NCBI GenBank assembly: GCA_024663395.1
Contig: JANFAH010000011.1
Span: 434,001-498,000 of the forward strand
DNA: 64,000 nt
Reading direction: 5' to 3'
From: Pisolithus tinctorius
Taxonomy: Eukaryota > Basidiomycota > Agaricomycetes > Boletales > Pisolithaceae
Part shown: piece after piece, positions 12,245 through 24,261 of the stretch
How positions within the stretch are numbered: position 1 is the first letter of the stretch
Layout of the letters: each line of letters begins with the position of its first letter
Translations under genes and position numbers: made by a program
The notes under the pieces: model-generated
Database searches by the model: none
Seen by the model: the letters and a program-made list of their open reading frames with translations, nothing else
What the model was told of the DNA's origin: nothing

Positions 12245-12770
12245 AAACTTGTTCTCTGGGCATTTATAGTCTGCATCATGATCAGGAGACGGGATGTTTC
12301 GACTTATTCACGTCTTTTACATAAAGTTATCCTCTCAGGACATCATTTTTTTTACATAAATCAGATTCACCTTTAGGTAAAATAGTTGATGGGCAGGGTA
12401 TAAGCTTGAGAACTCATTTGCAACTATTTCCAAGTTCATTTTCAGGAGACAAAATTGGCCATAAGTTGGGTATCTCAGAGAGAAGGGGGGATGACATTAA
12501 TGCTCGTATATAGAGTATTCAGTGCCATGGATAGCAGCACATCCAAAGCTAAATAAATGTTGGGCCTACTGTAGGGCTCGAGGAAAACCCTCCGCATGCA
12601 TTGGAAATTAGAAGCACCCTCCTATATACACATCGACCACATCGGTGTGGAACATCACAGTACACGGGCGCGTCGCAATAGTCAATGCTCAACACGGCCT
12701 AACAAGATGGATATCATGCAGTATGTCACGACCCAGATAAGACAGGAAAACCCTCAAAAATCCAGAAAAT
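12245..12770. other. Convergent intergenic region, GRDP-like gene to VPS41
   Basis: This region separates two 3' ends. Poly-T and poly-A tracts near 12340-12360 could serve 3'-end formation. Open frames here are not supported as genes. Confidence 0.4.
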
Positions 12771-15700
12771 TCAGCATACGTGCCCTTCTCCCTGTTGATG
12801 GCAAACAGGGCACCCATGGAGAATCTTTGCTCGAACTACTGACGCACTATTATGCGTTAGACATACATTTCGGGTGGGTCGTGGTAGGCGGTACTCACAG
12901 AGCAATCTTCGCGCTCAGGTCATGAGCTGGAGAGACGCGTAGATTGACATCTAGACCGACATCGACGTATCTCGGAAGGTTGTCAATACCGTCGATACAG
13001 CTTGCATGGACGATGTGCCGACAAAGAAAGAGTAACAGAAGATCTTGGGGAGAACGTCGCAAGAGCTCCGTACACAGGGGACATACAGCCTTCTCTGAAG
13101 ACGAAACTGAGGTCACATATATCACATACCAAAGGCAGAAAAACGAACCACTCAGGAAGAAACCACCGTTCTGGCCCTTCTGACGAATTCTCGCTAGGTC
13201 CGAGCAGTCACCGTTCAGTATCCTCTGACAACCTTCCAGAAGCGATATCTGGAGCTGGAAGTCATGCAGAATCTTAATCAAAGCTTCTTTCAATCCCGGT
13301 ATTTCTAAGCCATTCTTAATTCGTCGAATCAGGCGTATGGGGTCGATCTCTGCGCCGACGTTCTGAAGCAGACCACGGATGAATGCTACAAAGTCGTCAG
13401 GACGAATGTAAGGTGATGTATGACATAGTTTACTTGGTCGAGTTTCCGAGTACTTGAGAAGATCCTCCCAAAGATCGTCATCGTTCTGTTCTTTGGCGAA
13501 CTCGATAGCCTTGCAAAACGAGTGAAGCCAGAATCACCCAATGTTTACTTCACTTACCTGCTGAACATCACCTATTCTCTCGATGATGAGGGTCAAAGCT
13601 TGCTTGTTGTTGCCCATCCGCCCAAGAAGGAAGACCATCTCAGGCACAAGATCACGGCCTTTGCAAATATCATATGCCTGGACGAGGTGGAATGAATAAA
13701 CGGCGGCATAACAAAGAGGAAGATACCCACAGCCTCGAGGTTGTAGTAACTACTTGCTCGCAGGTACTCAATCAATCTCGAAGTCGCATATTGCGCAAAC
13801 AATTTGACTTGGACGTCCGCAAAATCTGAGGCAAGGTTCTGATCTTTCTTGAAAAGTGTATCCAAGTAGAGGAACAAGTAGAACGGCCGAGCACGCAATT
13901 GCTGTACGACACGGTCGACCTGTGGGTGTATAGCGTAAGGATCAGTTGAGTCGTGTGCAAAAGACGTACAGGAATCGAATGGGTATGGTCAACCAACATC
14001 GAAATAGCTTCGCTTCTGGTCTGGGTGGTATCGACTCCTTCCTCGCGTTTTCCATTAAGCTCCTGGTCAAACTCAACAAGAAGTAGCACCTGGTCCTTGA
14101 CATCCGTGAATAGATTATTTTCACGAATCAGATCGAAGACGTTGGGTCGGCGAAGTCTCAGGAAGTATTGCAGTGCTTTCCCCGGTTGGCGATTTGCGGT
14201 AAATCTATTGGAGCAAGGTCAAAAAGAAAGAAAGAAAATGAGAACGCAGAAAGTGCCCACAGGTCTGCAAGACATTCCATCAACCAAACTGCATCTGCAC
14301 TAGAAGTTTTCAAAGAGGAGGACATGGGTATTCTCTCCAGCTCCGATTGGACTGCAACAATAACCGACGGTATGTCGTATATCGACTTCGGCCAGTCTCG
14401 GATGGTTCGTAGTAGGGCCTGCAGCAGCATGATGATATTAACGAGGGAAGACGACAGGATCTCTGACCTCTTTGTCGTGGCTTATGAAGTAGCCCAAAAT
14501 CATTTCGTATACTAGGTGACTGAGTTGTGGCGCATCTGTGGGTATGAAGGGAATAATAGCCTGCTCTAACCGTCAGAAACGGGGGTACAAGCGAGGGAAG
14601 GATGGACTACCTGCAAATTCCTGCTCTGTGCAAATACAAATATCCAGTCTTCCCATCGTTTGACGTCTTGACCGCACACTTTAGGACACAACCGAGCAGC
14701 CTTCACGAAATCACCTAGTCAAAAAGCATGTATATGAGTGATCTTAAAGGAAGAAAATTAAAGTCGCACCTTCCCCAACTAAATACTGGAGATAACGTTC
14801 ACCGATGGAAACGACATCAACCTTGTACCCTGCCGAATCGGAGGTTTGTTCATCTTGGCCAAGTTTCTCGGCTTCATCCAGTGCTTCTTCATACCGCTGA
14901 CGCTCAACTAGCCATGCGATATGATCTTTTCTATCTCTCGGCCGCGCGAAGACGATATCCTTTGGGCTACCAACTATGTAACACCGATCAGTTTCATGCC
15001 CCCCCATATCGACCTCAGCAAGAAGGTAATCGTTGCATCCCCATGACTGATACCCGGTGACATTAAGTGCATCGGCACTAAGCTCTTCTCCAGTTCGCGA
15101 GATAACTCGTAGCTCCGGTCGTTCTGCAGTTTTGCGTGCTTGACGGGCAGGGTCATCCGTCATTTCGTCCCCGAAGTTGTCTGGTGGTTCATATGCCAAC
15201 ACAAGGAACGAGGTCAGAGTGGTGAGAGAAGCGATAGAGCCGTTCTCCTTCTTAGGCGCAGAATGTGACATGGGATGCGGAAGAATGCCAGATATCATGC
15301 GATCAAGCTGGAGCGCGGCCGTAACTTCGACAATAAGCGGTGGGAGGTTTGCATTGGCCGATGTAGTTGTCGTACGCGGACGTGCACGTACCCGAGCGAC
15401 TTTAATGTGGTCTGCCCATGTAATAAGTAATGTGGTATCGTCTTGCCAGTGCAGTGTGCATTTGAACAGATCAGCTCGAGGGCTATCGGGGCCTCGGTCA
15501 ATATAAGTAATACGCATGTGGGATTGCGTGTCATAAATCTTAACCCCCTAGAAAACAAAAACAAAAAATTAGGACGGTGCACACCGGAACACGGAGTAAA
15601 CCACCAACAAGATCATTCGCCCAAGCGATCAAATGGGACCTCCACCTTACGTTCCAAATAGGACCCTCTCCCGAATGAAGGACGGACTCTTTATGGCCGA

Positions 15701-16491
15701 GCCAACCTTTCTCCCGTAAAACGAGTGTTCCAGCCATACCACCGCAAATGAAGGCACGAGTACTCTTCTTTGCGAAATTTGGTTCCAACGCGACAGTACG
15801 AATGGGGCGTTTCATGTAGAACATGTAGGACTCCTGTGTTGACAGCGATTGAATCACCACCTGTCCTGGAACTAGTCAGGAGATGCACAGATATCATATT
15901 TGTTTGACTCACCATCAATAGAAGCAGTGGCGACGAAGTCAGCCGTGTTATCCATTTCCATATCACTAATCGACGCCTGATGAGGCTTATATGATTTGAT
16001 ACGTTTACCAGTCATGTCCAGGACGTGCACAATCCCACTATGAGTACCGACGGCCTAAGAGATTCGTCAATAAAGTTACGTTTATAACTCCATGGAGAAC
16101 AACACACAATGAGTTTATTCGAGACTGAAATTGCTGAAATCGAATCTTTCCTGAGGAGATCATTGATAGGACCACTCATTCTCTCGTATTTCAAAGTAGG
16201 TTCTTCATCGTCATCGTCTTCTTCTTCATCCTCGTTCTCTCCGTCGTCTTCATCCTCTCCATGAGCACTCTTGCCGACCCCATTCCCAGTTGATCCTACG
16301 GTGCAATCCTCGACATTCTCCTCACCATCTTCACTGTCATCTTCCGTGTCCCTCTCGTGTTCCTCCTCGTCAGTACTAACCACGCTTGCGATCGCGTGAC
16401 TACTCGGGGCGTGAAGGAGAGAATCCGTTGTGTCGCCCAAAGAAGCCCCATGCCCAATAGACAAAGCGTTAGACGTTTCCGAGGTCATCAT
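12771..16491 (-). CDS. vps41: Vacuolar protein sorting protein 41 (HOPS subunit)
   Basis: Vps41 is a subunit of the HOPS tether that drives fusion at the vacuole and binds the Rab7/Ypt7 GTPase. The N-terminus is acidic (a long Glu/Asp run near 16170-16260). It is followed by the Vps41 signature E-P-T-L-K-Y-E-R and a WD40-like propeller with A-V-G-T-H-S-G-I-V-H-V-L-D and T-A-S-I-D-G. A clathrin-repeat helical region follows (blocks such as R-K-D-H-I-A-W-L-V-E-R-Q-R-Y-E-E-A-L). The C-terminal RING-H2 domain begins C-P-L-C-T-E-L-L and includes C-R-H-I-V-H-A-S-C. The last exon, after an intron at about 12843-12896, supplies the closing G-C-P-V-C and stops at 12771-12773. At least six short introns interrupt the gene. 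I chose the Met at 16491 because the family starts with an acidic stretch; the open frame runs up to 16731 but would overlap the divergent gene. Confidence 0.88.
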
Positions 16492-16682
16492 GCCAACATA
16501 CCGGAGGGCTTGCAGTTGCCGGTGTGGTTGGACTTCTACCCTGGCGTACTTTATTTGTCCTTGTTTTGACAAGTCAGTCCAGATTAGTTCACCAGTGTAC
16601 GTACATGCCATTCTCCACACTCGTACGGGTTCCGGTGCACTTGGATCCTTCAGTTTATCTTTGATCTGGGTCTGACGCCGTG
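16492..16682. promoter_or_regulatory. Bidirectional promoter, VPS41 / histone deacetylase
   Basis: The 191 bp between the two proposed start codons must hold both promoters. I see no TATA box in either direction. The VPS41 reading frame stays open through it, so the VPS41 start could lie further up, within the deacetylase first exon. Confidence 0.6.
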
Positions 16683-18590
16683 ATGTCCAAAAGGCGAGTG
16701 ACATATTACTACGACGGTGTGTGTATAGCATAAAGTTACTCCAGTGTCTAGTACTGACTACGGGCAGCTGACGTAGGCGCGTTTACATATGGCCTCGGTC
16801 ATCCAATGAAGCCTCACAGGATACGGATCACTCACGACCTTGTTTCTGCCTACGGCATGCTCGGGAAGATGCAGGTTTTAGTGAGCATGTCTGGTCTCAA
16901 ACACTGGTTTCATATGCCAACGGTCTGTCACTGTCCAGCGCCCAAAACGCGCTACCCCAGAATCTATGACCGCGTTCCATACGGACGAGTATATCCACTT
17001 CTTGAACCGTGTTGTGCCCGAAACTGCAGAGGAACTTACATTCCATGGGACACGATGTGAGTTGTTTCTCCATGTCCAGATTGACCTTGTCCTAACTGAT
17101 GGCACGTGCTTAGTTTTGGTAGGCGAAGACAATCCGGCGTTTGAGGGCGTCTTCGAATTCTGCTCAATATCGGCTGGTGGCTCAATAGGTTCGCACTTTC
17201 TTGCATCTTGATCCAATTACTTGTCTTACCGAAGTCCCAGCTGCCGCTCAAAGCATTTCTTCTGGAGCATCTGACATCGCTATAAATTGGGCTGGCGGGT
17301 TACACCATGCCAAGAAGCGCGAAGCCTCAGGGTTTTGCTATATCAATGACATCGTGCTAGGGATACTAGAGCTATTGCGGTCGTATCCCCGCGTTTTATA
17401 CATCGATATCGATTGCCACCATGGAGACGGCGTAGAGGAAGCGTTTTACACAACTGATCGGGTTATGACATGCTCATTTCATAAATTTGGAGAATACTTT
17501 CCGGGAACAGGTACCCAGGAAGACAAAGGGAAGGACAAGGGGCGGAATTATACAATCAACGTGCCACTGAAAGATGGAATCACGGACGAGGCTTTCAAAA
17601 GCGTCTTCGAACCCGTGAGCCTTTTTACCTCGTATACATGATGCGTCTTATCCTGTCTTCAGGTCGTTTCCAAGATCATGGATGTTTATCGACCGAGTGC
17701 GGTCGCATTGCAGTGTGGTGCAGATTCCTTAGCTGGAGACAAACTGGGCTGCTTCAATATAACGATGCATGGTCACGCTAGTTGTGTTCAATTCCTGCGA
17801 CAGTTTAATGTTCCTCTTATTCTTCTCGGTGGTGGTGGCTACACGGTCAAAAACGTTGCACGTACATGGACGTACGAAACTGCCTGTGCGCTGGGCATCG
17901 AAAAAGATATAGATCCTAATTTACCCTGGAACGAGTACTTCGAATGGTTTGGGCCGCGCTACCGCTTGGAAGTCCCGGAGAACAACATGGATGACTTGAA
18001 CGTGAAAGACGGGTCGTTGGACAAAGTCAGGTATAATGCATTGCAACAGCTGTCAGAGATTCCATGCGCCCCATCCGTTGGGATGCACGACGTACCGAGG
18101 GAATCTGTTGGTAAGCATCTCGGCTTGGAGGTCGACGCTGGCGGGGATGAGGATGGTGTGATGGATGACCTGGATCGTCGACTAACGCGTACGTTGCATT
18201 TGAGGGGAAAGGTACTGTGGCTAACTTGTCATTGCAGAGCATGCACGCTATGTGTACAGGATGCAAGAGGCCGCTGCATCAGATCAGTCTGACGACGACA
18301 GATATGACTCGGATGCTTCATCACAGAAACGGCCGAGAAAACGAATGAGCATTATCACGAATCGCTACCTTGACGTTGACGCCAGAAAGACCGCTCCCCC
18401 ACGACGGTTTTTCAGAAGCTCAACGAAGTGGGATGATATTGGCTGTCGTATCGGGCTTGTGGGAGAGCCAGTTCTTCAGAACGGAACCAGGCATGGCGGT
18501 TTACCTGCGCTGATGGAAAGCGGCGGGCGGGGTACACCTGCAGTCGAGATGAATATGGATGAGGATTGGGAAGACGGGGCATCTGTGTAG
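16683..18590 (+). CDS. rpd3: Class I histone deacetylase, Rpd3 type
   Basis: This is a zinc-dependent nuclear enzyme that removes acetyl groups from histone lysines in Sin3-type repressor complexes. A short first exon (16683-16716, [11 protein letters not shown]) is joined across an intron (16717-16767) to [17 protein letters not shown], the classic start of the fold. Catalytic blocks are intact: [11 protein letters not shown] with the His pair, D-I-D-C-H-H-G-D-G with a zinc-binding Asp and His, [20 protein letters not shown] with the second zinc Asp, and G-G-G-G-Y-T. E-A-S-G-F and G-E-Y-F-P favour the Rpd3 branch over Hos2. The C-terminal tail (from about 18240) is basic then acidic. Introns lie near 16874-16942, 17056-17111, 17190-17231, 17614-17662 and 18190-18237. 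Confidence 0.92.
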
Positions 18591-19533
18591 TTCTATCTCT
18601 TCATTTTTCATATGTCCTTAACGCTGCTCCTGATCTGTATCCGTAGCAAGGCATGCTAGCCCATTACATAATCAGAGCGAACTCTGACACTCAGTGAACA
18701 CTGCCTGAGTCGGCTGAAATCTGCATGCCGTTGTGGATGGGCTTGCCTAGTGTATAATGTGTACATTTCGTCGGAGGACAGTAGCAGGGGCAGCTCCCGC
18801 AGTCGCAGAGTGAGCACAAGACATAACACTGCTAAATGCTTATGAGATCGAGCCACAGAAGGTACTTACTGTATGCTGCTTGAATGGAGTGCTCTAACTT
18901 GGAGAACGGCTGACTTCTCCGTGCATTCTCCAGCGTGACCGCCTTCCCTGAAGAGGGGTTGCGGGTTCCTACTTTGGATTCGTTCCGCGCAACCATGGCC
19001 TGAAGCTTCCCTGCCAAGAGCAACTCACCATCACGACCGACTCGACCTGGGTAGCTTGACAATTTTCCCGAATTTCCGTCCCCGGTACTCTGGTTTGGCT
19101 TGGTTTTGCAAATGGCCTGACCTGACCTGTCAGATCTTTCAGATTAATAGATTCGGATGCAATAACGGCTTGAATGATACTGCCAGGACGCATCGATGCG
19201 TCGCCGTCGGGGGGGAAACTTCCTCAGCAGTTTGTCTTGGATACCACGGAGTTTCTGGCATGAAAACTGCAACACTTTGACTTTTATATCAAAGACAAGA
19301 TAAGGAAAGTATCGGACATGGATTACTGTAATGCGTGCTTTGGCTTGTCCTGTGTATTAACATGTCTCATAAGGTTATTCCACGTCGACTGTCACGATCA
19401 GTGGACAGTCGAAAATCTCCGCCCATGTGGGACCGCCCTGTTTCAACAGGTATGTAGTAAGTATTCTCGACAGACTTTACATAAATTAATTTTGATCTCT
19501 CTGCATCGACCACAAGTCCCCACCTCGCACACC
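18591..19533. other. Intergenic region, histone deacetylase to DUF6533 gene
   Basis: No gene is supported. The sequence has normal CpG content. Small open frames on both strands (for example 18832-19062 minus, 19056-19280 plus) resemble nothing I know. Confidence 0.4.
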
Positions 19534-21384
19534 ATGACCACCGTATCGGAAGAAGAACATCAAGCACTGTACACCGGCCTCTACCAGATTCGTCTTGTCA
19601 ATTATGTTACGCGTAATGAAACTGATCCTCACCCGATCGACTAGTACTCACTTCCCCTCTGACGTAGTATCTTGCATAGCGCTCCTCGTCCATGACATCT
19701 TAACTAACCTCGACAAAGAGGTCTGCCACGTTACGTCCTAATCGGCCACCTTCGCGTGCTGAAGTAGTATCTTCCACAGATTCCCTTCATCTGGCGGTAT
19801 TACCACAACACAGATGAGACGTTTGTTTGCTGGCGCCGAAAACTGCGTCGAATGCTAGTTCAAGGCCTCTTCATATTCGGTCGTTACTACGCTATTTTTT
19901 ACCTCGTGTAAGTCACCCGATCCTAGCAGCTACCTCATACTTACAACTCGCACAGTGCGTTTTTCGCTGGTATGGCATTTTCTTCCTCGTTTGTCCTACT
20001 ATTCAACGGTATTCCAGTTTACAACCACCAGGGCTTCTCTATACCTGTAAGAAAATGGTCAAGCTTTCTGTTTCTCACTGGCTGATGTTATCCTAGTTGT
20101 AGGCATTTATATGAGTTGATTTTGTACCGCTAACACTGACACTTCTCATCTATAGTTGCAGGGACTTCTATTACTACACCATTTTGTAAGCACTGAGGCA
20201 TCTTTCTGCATAATCCACTCACAAGCCCTCATGTCTAGTGGTGGTGAAATACTGTACACAACACTTGTCAACGTTATCCTGGCAATGCGTCTGAACGTTT
20301 TGTTCCGAATATTCTATGGGATAGAGGGACTCCAAAAATACCAATTCTTCCTTGCCACTCTGGTCATCGGTGAGAGATGATTCGTCCCATGTACATGTTC
20401 CTACTGATCCCCGCCAACTGTCACAGTTGAATTTTTGGTTCGTCATACCTTGCAACTGGGACTCCGACACGCAAACTCACGGGATAACCCCTACGACCTC
20501 TAGGTTGAACTGCTTATAGGCATCTTGGTGGCTATATGGATTCAGGAGAAAGTTGTCGAGCCACCCGCAGGAGTTCCTTGGCCGGGCTGCATGCTTAGTG
20601 ACAATCCAGGTGATGCATTGGTGCTCCCGAGCTGGTAGGAATTTTTAGTCATGCCACTTAGTATGTATGACTGATGAACCAGAAGGATCATAGCAATTCT
20701 GGTTGCGAGTTGGTCTTTTCCCTACCTATGGCCCATTAGAGATCTCACAGAGTTTGATTGTAGCGACACTCTTTGGATTCACCCTACATCTGCTCTTCTC
20801 AAGCATGAGGTGGCGACTTAAGAGTTTCAGAGACCTCACGATCTCCAATATAAAAGAAGAGATTAAGAGCCTCCAGCCAACAACACTAATGTTGATTAGA
20901 GATGGTGTGTTGTTCTATATCCCGTAAGTGTGGCTCTTCCTATTCTCGTGATGAATGAAATGTCAAACACCATTACTTTGCTGACAGTATGTGTGGTATG
21001 TCCATAAACGTGTCATGCCCGGGTCTCAAGAGAACTAAGTGCGTACAATTTTGGGCATAGCGATGTTAGTTGCCTCGGTTGTAGTTGACTCAGTTGACCA
21101 TAACTTTCTCTCGCTCGTCACCTCTCCGTACGTCACCTTTCTCTCTTAGTCTAGGATCCAACTTTACATTGCCGGTACAGGATAGTTATGGTGCTATACT
21201 CCTTCTGCGTAAGTAAAATGAGAAAATTCGCTTCATAAACTGACCAAAGTGCTGACCGAACGGGGACTAGTCCTCGCGATTCATCATTCACACCCGAGAA
21301 TGTATTGCCAAATCGGCTGGCCGCTGTCAAGTCGAGGCTGTCGAGCAACTACACCTATCGACATTGTCTCACGGTCACCGATGA
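19534..21384 (+). CDS. DUF6533 seven-helix membrane protein
   Basis: This belongs to the large basidiomycete family of integral membrane proteins with an N-terminal DUF6533 domain; the function is unknown. M-T-T-V-S-E-E-E-H-Q starts the gene. The domain core appears across two exons as L-V-H-D-I-L-T-N-L-D-K-E followed by F-I-W-R, then K-L-R-R-M and G-R-Y-Y-A-I-F-Y near 19850-19910. Further exons give hydrophobic helices. A loop with P-W-P-G-C follows near 20578, then the late helix with L-M-L-I-R-D-G-V-L-F-Y (about 20890-20920) and the end S-S-R-F-I-I-H-T-R-E-C, all typical of the family. The stop is TGA at 21382-21384. There are about eight short introns; borders in the middle (19900-20500) are uncertain. 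Confidence 0.7.
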
Positions 21385-22157
21385 CATTGAACGGCTCGCC
21401 AATGTTTGCATGGACGTGCGTGGGGCTGATAGGTGTGCCGTTGTTCTCCAGTCACACTTGTGCATATTATAGAGTACAATTGTATCGGGTCAAGTGAAAC
21501 GATGCTACCACTTGAATATGTGGGAAGTTGAGGGAGGTCCTGTAGATGTTAGGTACTGACCTCACGGATACCTACCTAATCATCTCATTTCAGGCTGGTA
21601 TTCGTACTACATAAACGCTGTCCAGTAGTTGTGCGTGCTTTCGTTTGGACGCGCTTCGGTGTGTGTCATACGACAGCTAAGGCTGTATGTACAGTTATCC
21701 ACTGCCACTTGCACCAGAACCGCCACTTGCACCAAACACTGGTAACACAACAACTCTGGCCTTGTCAATCAAAACAACTGTGTAGGAAGTAGCATACTGC
21801 ATGTACATGTCTTGTACCATATTTGTAGGCTGCTCCAGAAGGCATGATCAGTAGTTTAACTGTAATATATCCTGGGAAATCTAGTGTCTGGCATCTTGGG
21901 GACTTAATTGACTGCATCTGAAATTGCTACTTAGCACAAAACATATGGAAAGGTCCTGGCTTCATTTCTGTAGCTTACAAGAGTAAGATAAGATGTCCTG
22001 GCTTTGCCAGGATGATGCCAGTTGTGTGTGTTGAGGATACTAATAATCTACAATCTACATGCAGAGATATACCAAAAGAAGGATGGTCAAAATGGAGAGT
22101 GTCATTAAGTCATGCAAATTTGCCCATGGAGGAGGGACTGTCTAAACCTGCCATAGT
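21385..22157. other. Boundary between gene-rich and transposon-rich DNA
   Basis: CpG dinucleotides are common up to about 21.7 kb and then become rare while TG and CA rise. No gene is seen. The left end of the pogo-like element must lie in this stretch or just after it, but I could not find a convincing terminal repeat. Confidence 0.5.
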
Positions 22158-23486
22158 ATGGCTGGCCATGCAAAGTCCAAGGCTCAGAGACAACAAGAGG
22201 CAATCCGAGATCAGGAAGAAGCATTGGAATATGCCATAAATCTCTACAGGACAGATCAGGAGAAGCCAAAAGAGGAGTGGAGAGATTTGTGCACCATTTG
22301 CAGGCAGGCAGAAGATGAACTGAAGAAGGGTAGGGATGTCACCATAATCCATACAACTCTCATGAGGCAGCTCAAAGGTGGAAGAAGTTGTCAGCAAGCA
22401 AATGAGGAGAACTTTGGATGGCTCACCACAGAAGAAGAAGACTGTGTTGTGACATATTGCCTTGACCTGGCAGCATGAGGATTCCCCCTCACACACAAGA
22501 CTCTGAAGTTCCACATTGACAATCTCTTGTGCACATGACTTGGAAGCACCTTCCCAGAGTCTGGTGTTGGCCAAAATTGGACAGATCAGTTTGTCAGCTG
22601 GCATGCAGATCATTTGAAGAGGTTCTGGAGTTCATCACTGGACACTGCATGAGGACAAGCAGTAAATGAGAACACTCACAAGGCATGGTTTGACTTGCTG
22701 GAGAACACTGTTGATGGACACAACATTGCTGAGGATTGCATGTGGGCTGCTGATGAAACTGGTTTCCAACCTGGCAATGGACAGAGACAGCATGTCATTG
22801 GTTCCACAAAATGGAAACTGCAGTATCAGCAGTGAGATGGGAATCATGAAAATATAACTGTGATGGTTACTATCTATGCAGATGGTGACTCAATCCCACC
22901 AACTATCATCTACAAGGGCCAGTCATTCTCAACTAACTGGCATCAGAATAGTGCAATGAATGCTTTGTAAGCCTACAACACAGCCTGGATGAAACATGTA
23001 AACTTATACATATCTTGCCAGCATTGCTCATTCTCCAAAAGGGTGGACTGATGGAATAATTGGACATCATTGGATTGAAGATTTTGACAAGAAGACATGT
23101 ACCAAAGCAGATGGGTGACCTTGACTTCTTGTTGATGGCCATAACTCCCATTACACCAAGGAGTTTCTTGACTATGCATGAGAACACAACATCCATGTGT
23201 TGTGTTATCCAGCACATGCTACTCATGTCTACCAAGGATTGGATGTTGTCACCTTTGGGCCACTGAAATGATACTGGACTGAAGAATGTGATCACTTTGA
23301 AAGCACAAACCAGCAGAAGATAACAAAGCAAAATTTTGTGTCAGTCTATGAGAAGGCGCACTGCAAAGTGCTCACTGCAGAAACCATTTGAACAGCATTC
23401 CAAAAGACAGGAGTCTGGCCTATCAATCAGAATGCAGTAACCAGAGAGATGATGGCCCCCAGCCTTGAGACATCATCTGTGGGTTG
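22158..23486 (+). pseudogene. Pogo-like (DDE_1) transposase, 5' part, decayed
   Basis: The N-terminus is charged and helical (M-A-G-H-A-K-S-K, D-Q-E-E-A-L-E-Y-A). It is followed by the helix-turn-helix linker N-E-E-N-F-G-W-L-T-T-E-E-E, then F-P-L-T-H-K-T-L and G-V-G-Q-N-W. The catalytic part has A-A-D-E-T-G-F-Q-P-G (first Asp), I-P-P-T-I-I-Y-K-G-Q and V-D-G-H-N-S-H-Y-T (second Asp). In-frame TGA codons stand at 22476, 22536, 22650 and 22833, and in the shifted later frame at 23179, 23269 and 23389. At each the family has, or plausibly had, Arg, so all look like CGA to TGA. Additional frameshifts are present. Gypsy-1 inserted at 23486/23487. Confidence 0.8.
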
Positions 23487-24200
23487 TGTCACGACCGTGC
23501 GTTCATTATAGGTCCCTATACGCTCCGCACCCTACTCCGCCGGTTGTTCACTCACTCCGCACCAACTCCGCCCAACATCTGCTGTTTACGAACAATCTCT
23601 GCTCCGACTGCTGTCGGACTTGTGTTACTCTCCTACCGGACCGAGCGGTCCATTCTCTGAGGGGTCATGTGACTACCTTCGCAGTCAGGTACTCCGCAGC
23701 GCGCTCACCGCATGGTCCAGCGTCTGGACTATTTCCTTTTCTAGATGTTCTGTGTTACCCGTTCGTATGTCCTCCGTCCACCCTTCATTCGTCGTCCAGG
23801 AAATTTTACTTGAAAATTTATCAGTCTCCGTATGTCAGTTCTGATTCCGATTACTGTACCTCCGTAACAGTATAAAAGCATGTACTGTACTCCGCTGTTC
23901 TTTAGTACGAATATCAACTTAGTTCCTACTCCCTCTGATTCCGTCTTCTGCCTGTCGGAGTTATCTCCGACTCTCTGTCTGTACTCTCCCTCTGAAATAC
24001 GAGGGCTGAGATCGTGCAAGGGGGTAGCGCACGAGCTAAACCTGACGCCCTCACTCCGCTCCGCCTTTGTCTCGGCGGTCTTCGTTCCTGCTGACACTCC
24101 GCTAGTCGGAGTTCTGTTCTTCTGTGTCGGACTTGCTTCCGAACCCCTCTCTAGGCCTTATATAGCGTCGGAGTTGGTTGGAGTAGGCCCGGACTTGACA
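23487..24200 (+). repeat. Gypsy-1 5' LTR
   Basis: 714 bp, starting TGTCACGACC and ending GGACTTGACA. It contains the TATA box at 23871 and the predicted RNA start near 23904. TCCG tetramers are unusually dense (about 17 on this strand). Confidence 0.95.
23871..23914 (+). promoter_or_regulatory. Gypsy-1 core promoter and predicted RNA 5' end
   Basis: TATAAAAG lies at 23871-23878. The 11-mer AGTACGAATAT at 23904-23914 begins 33 bp downstream of the TATA start and is the exact complement of the primer-binding site at 24203-24213, which places the RNA start at or very near 23904. Confidence 0.7.
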
Positions 24201-24202
24201 GT

Positions 24203-24213
24203 ATATTCGTACT
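24203..24213 (+). other. Self-priming primer-binding site of Gypsy-1
   Basis: ATATTCGTACT lies two bases after the 5' LTR. It does not resemble a tRNA 3'-end complement, which would begin TGG. It is the reverse complement of 23904-23914 in the predicted RNA leader. The same arrangement drives self-primed reverse transcription in Tf1/sushi-type elements. Confidence 0.75.
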
Positions 24214-24261
24214 CGCACTTGTACGATCTCATTTTCTGTCCTCCGAAAAACTTACGCCATT

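Noticed and set aside
11861..12263. Long minus-strand frames across the GRDP-like minisatellite
   Set aside because: A 54-bp repeat keeps all frames open; the plus-strand frame continues a recognised domain.
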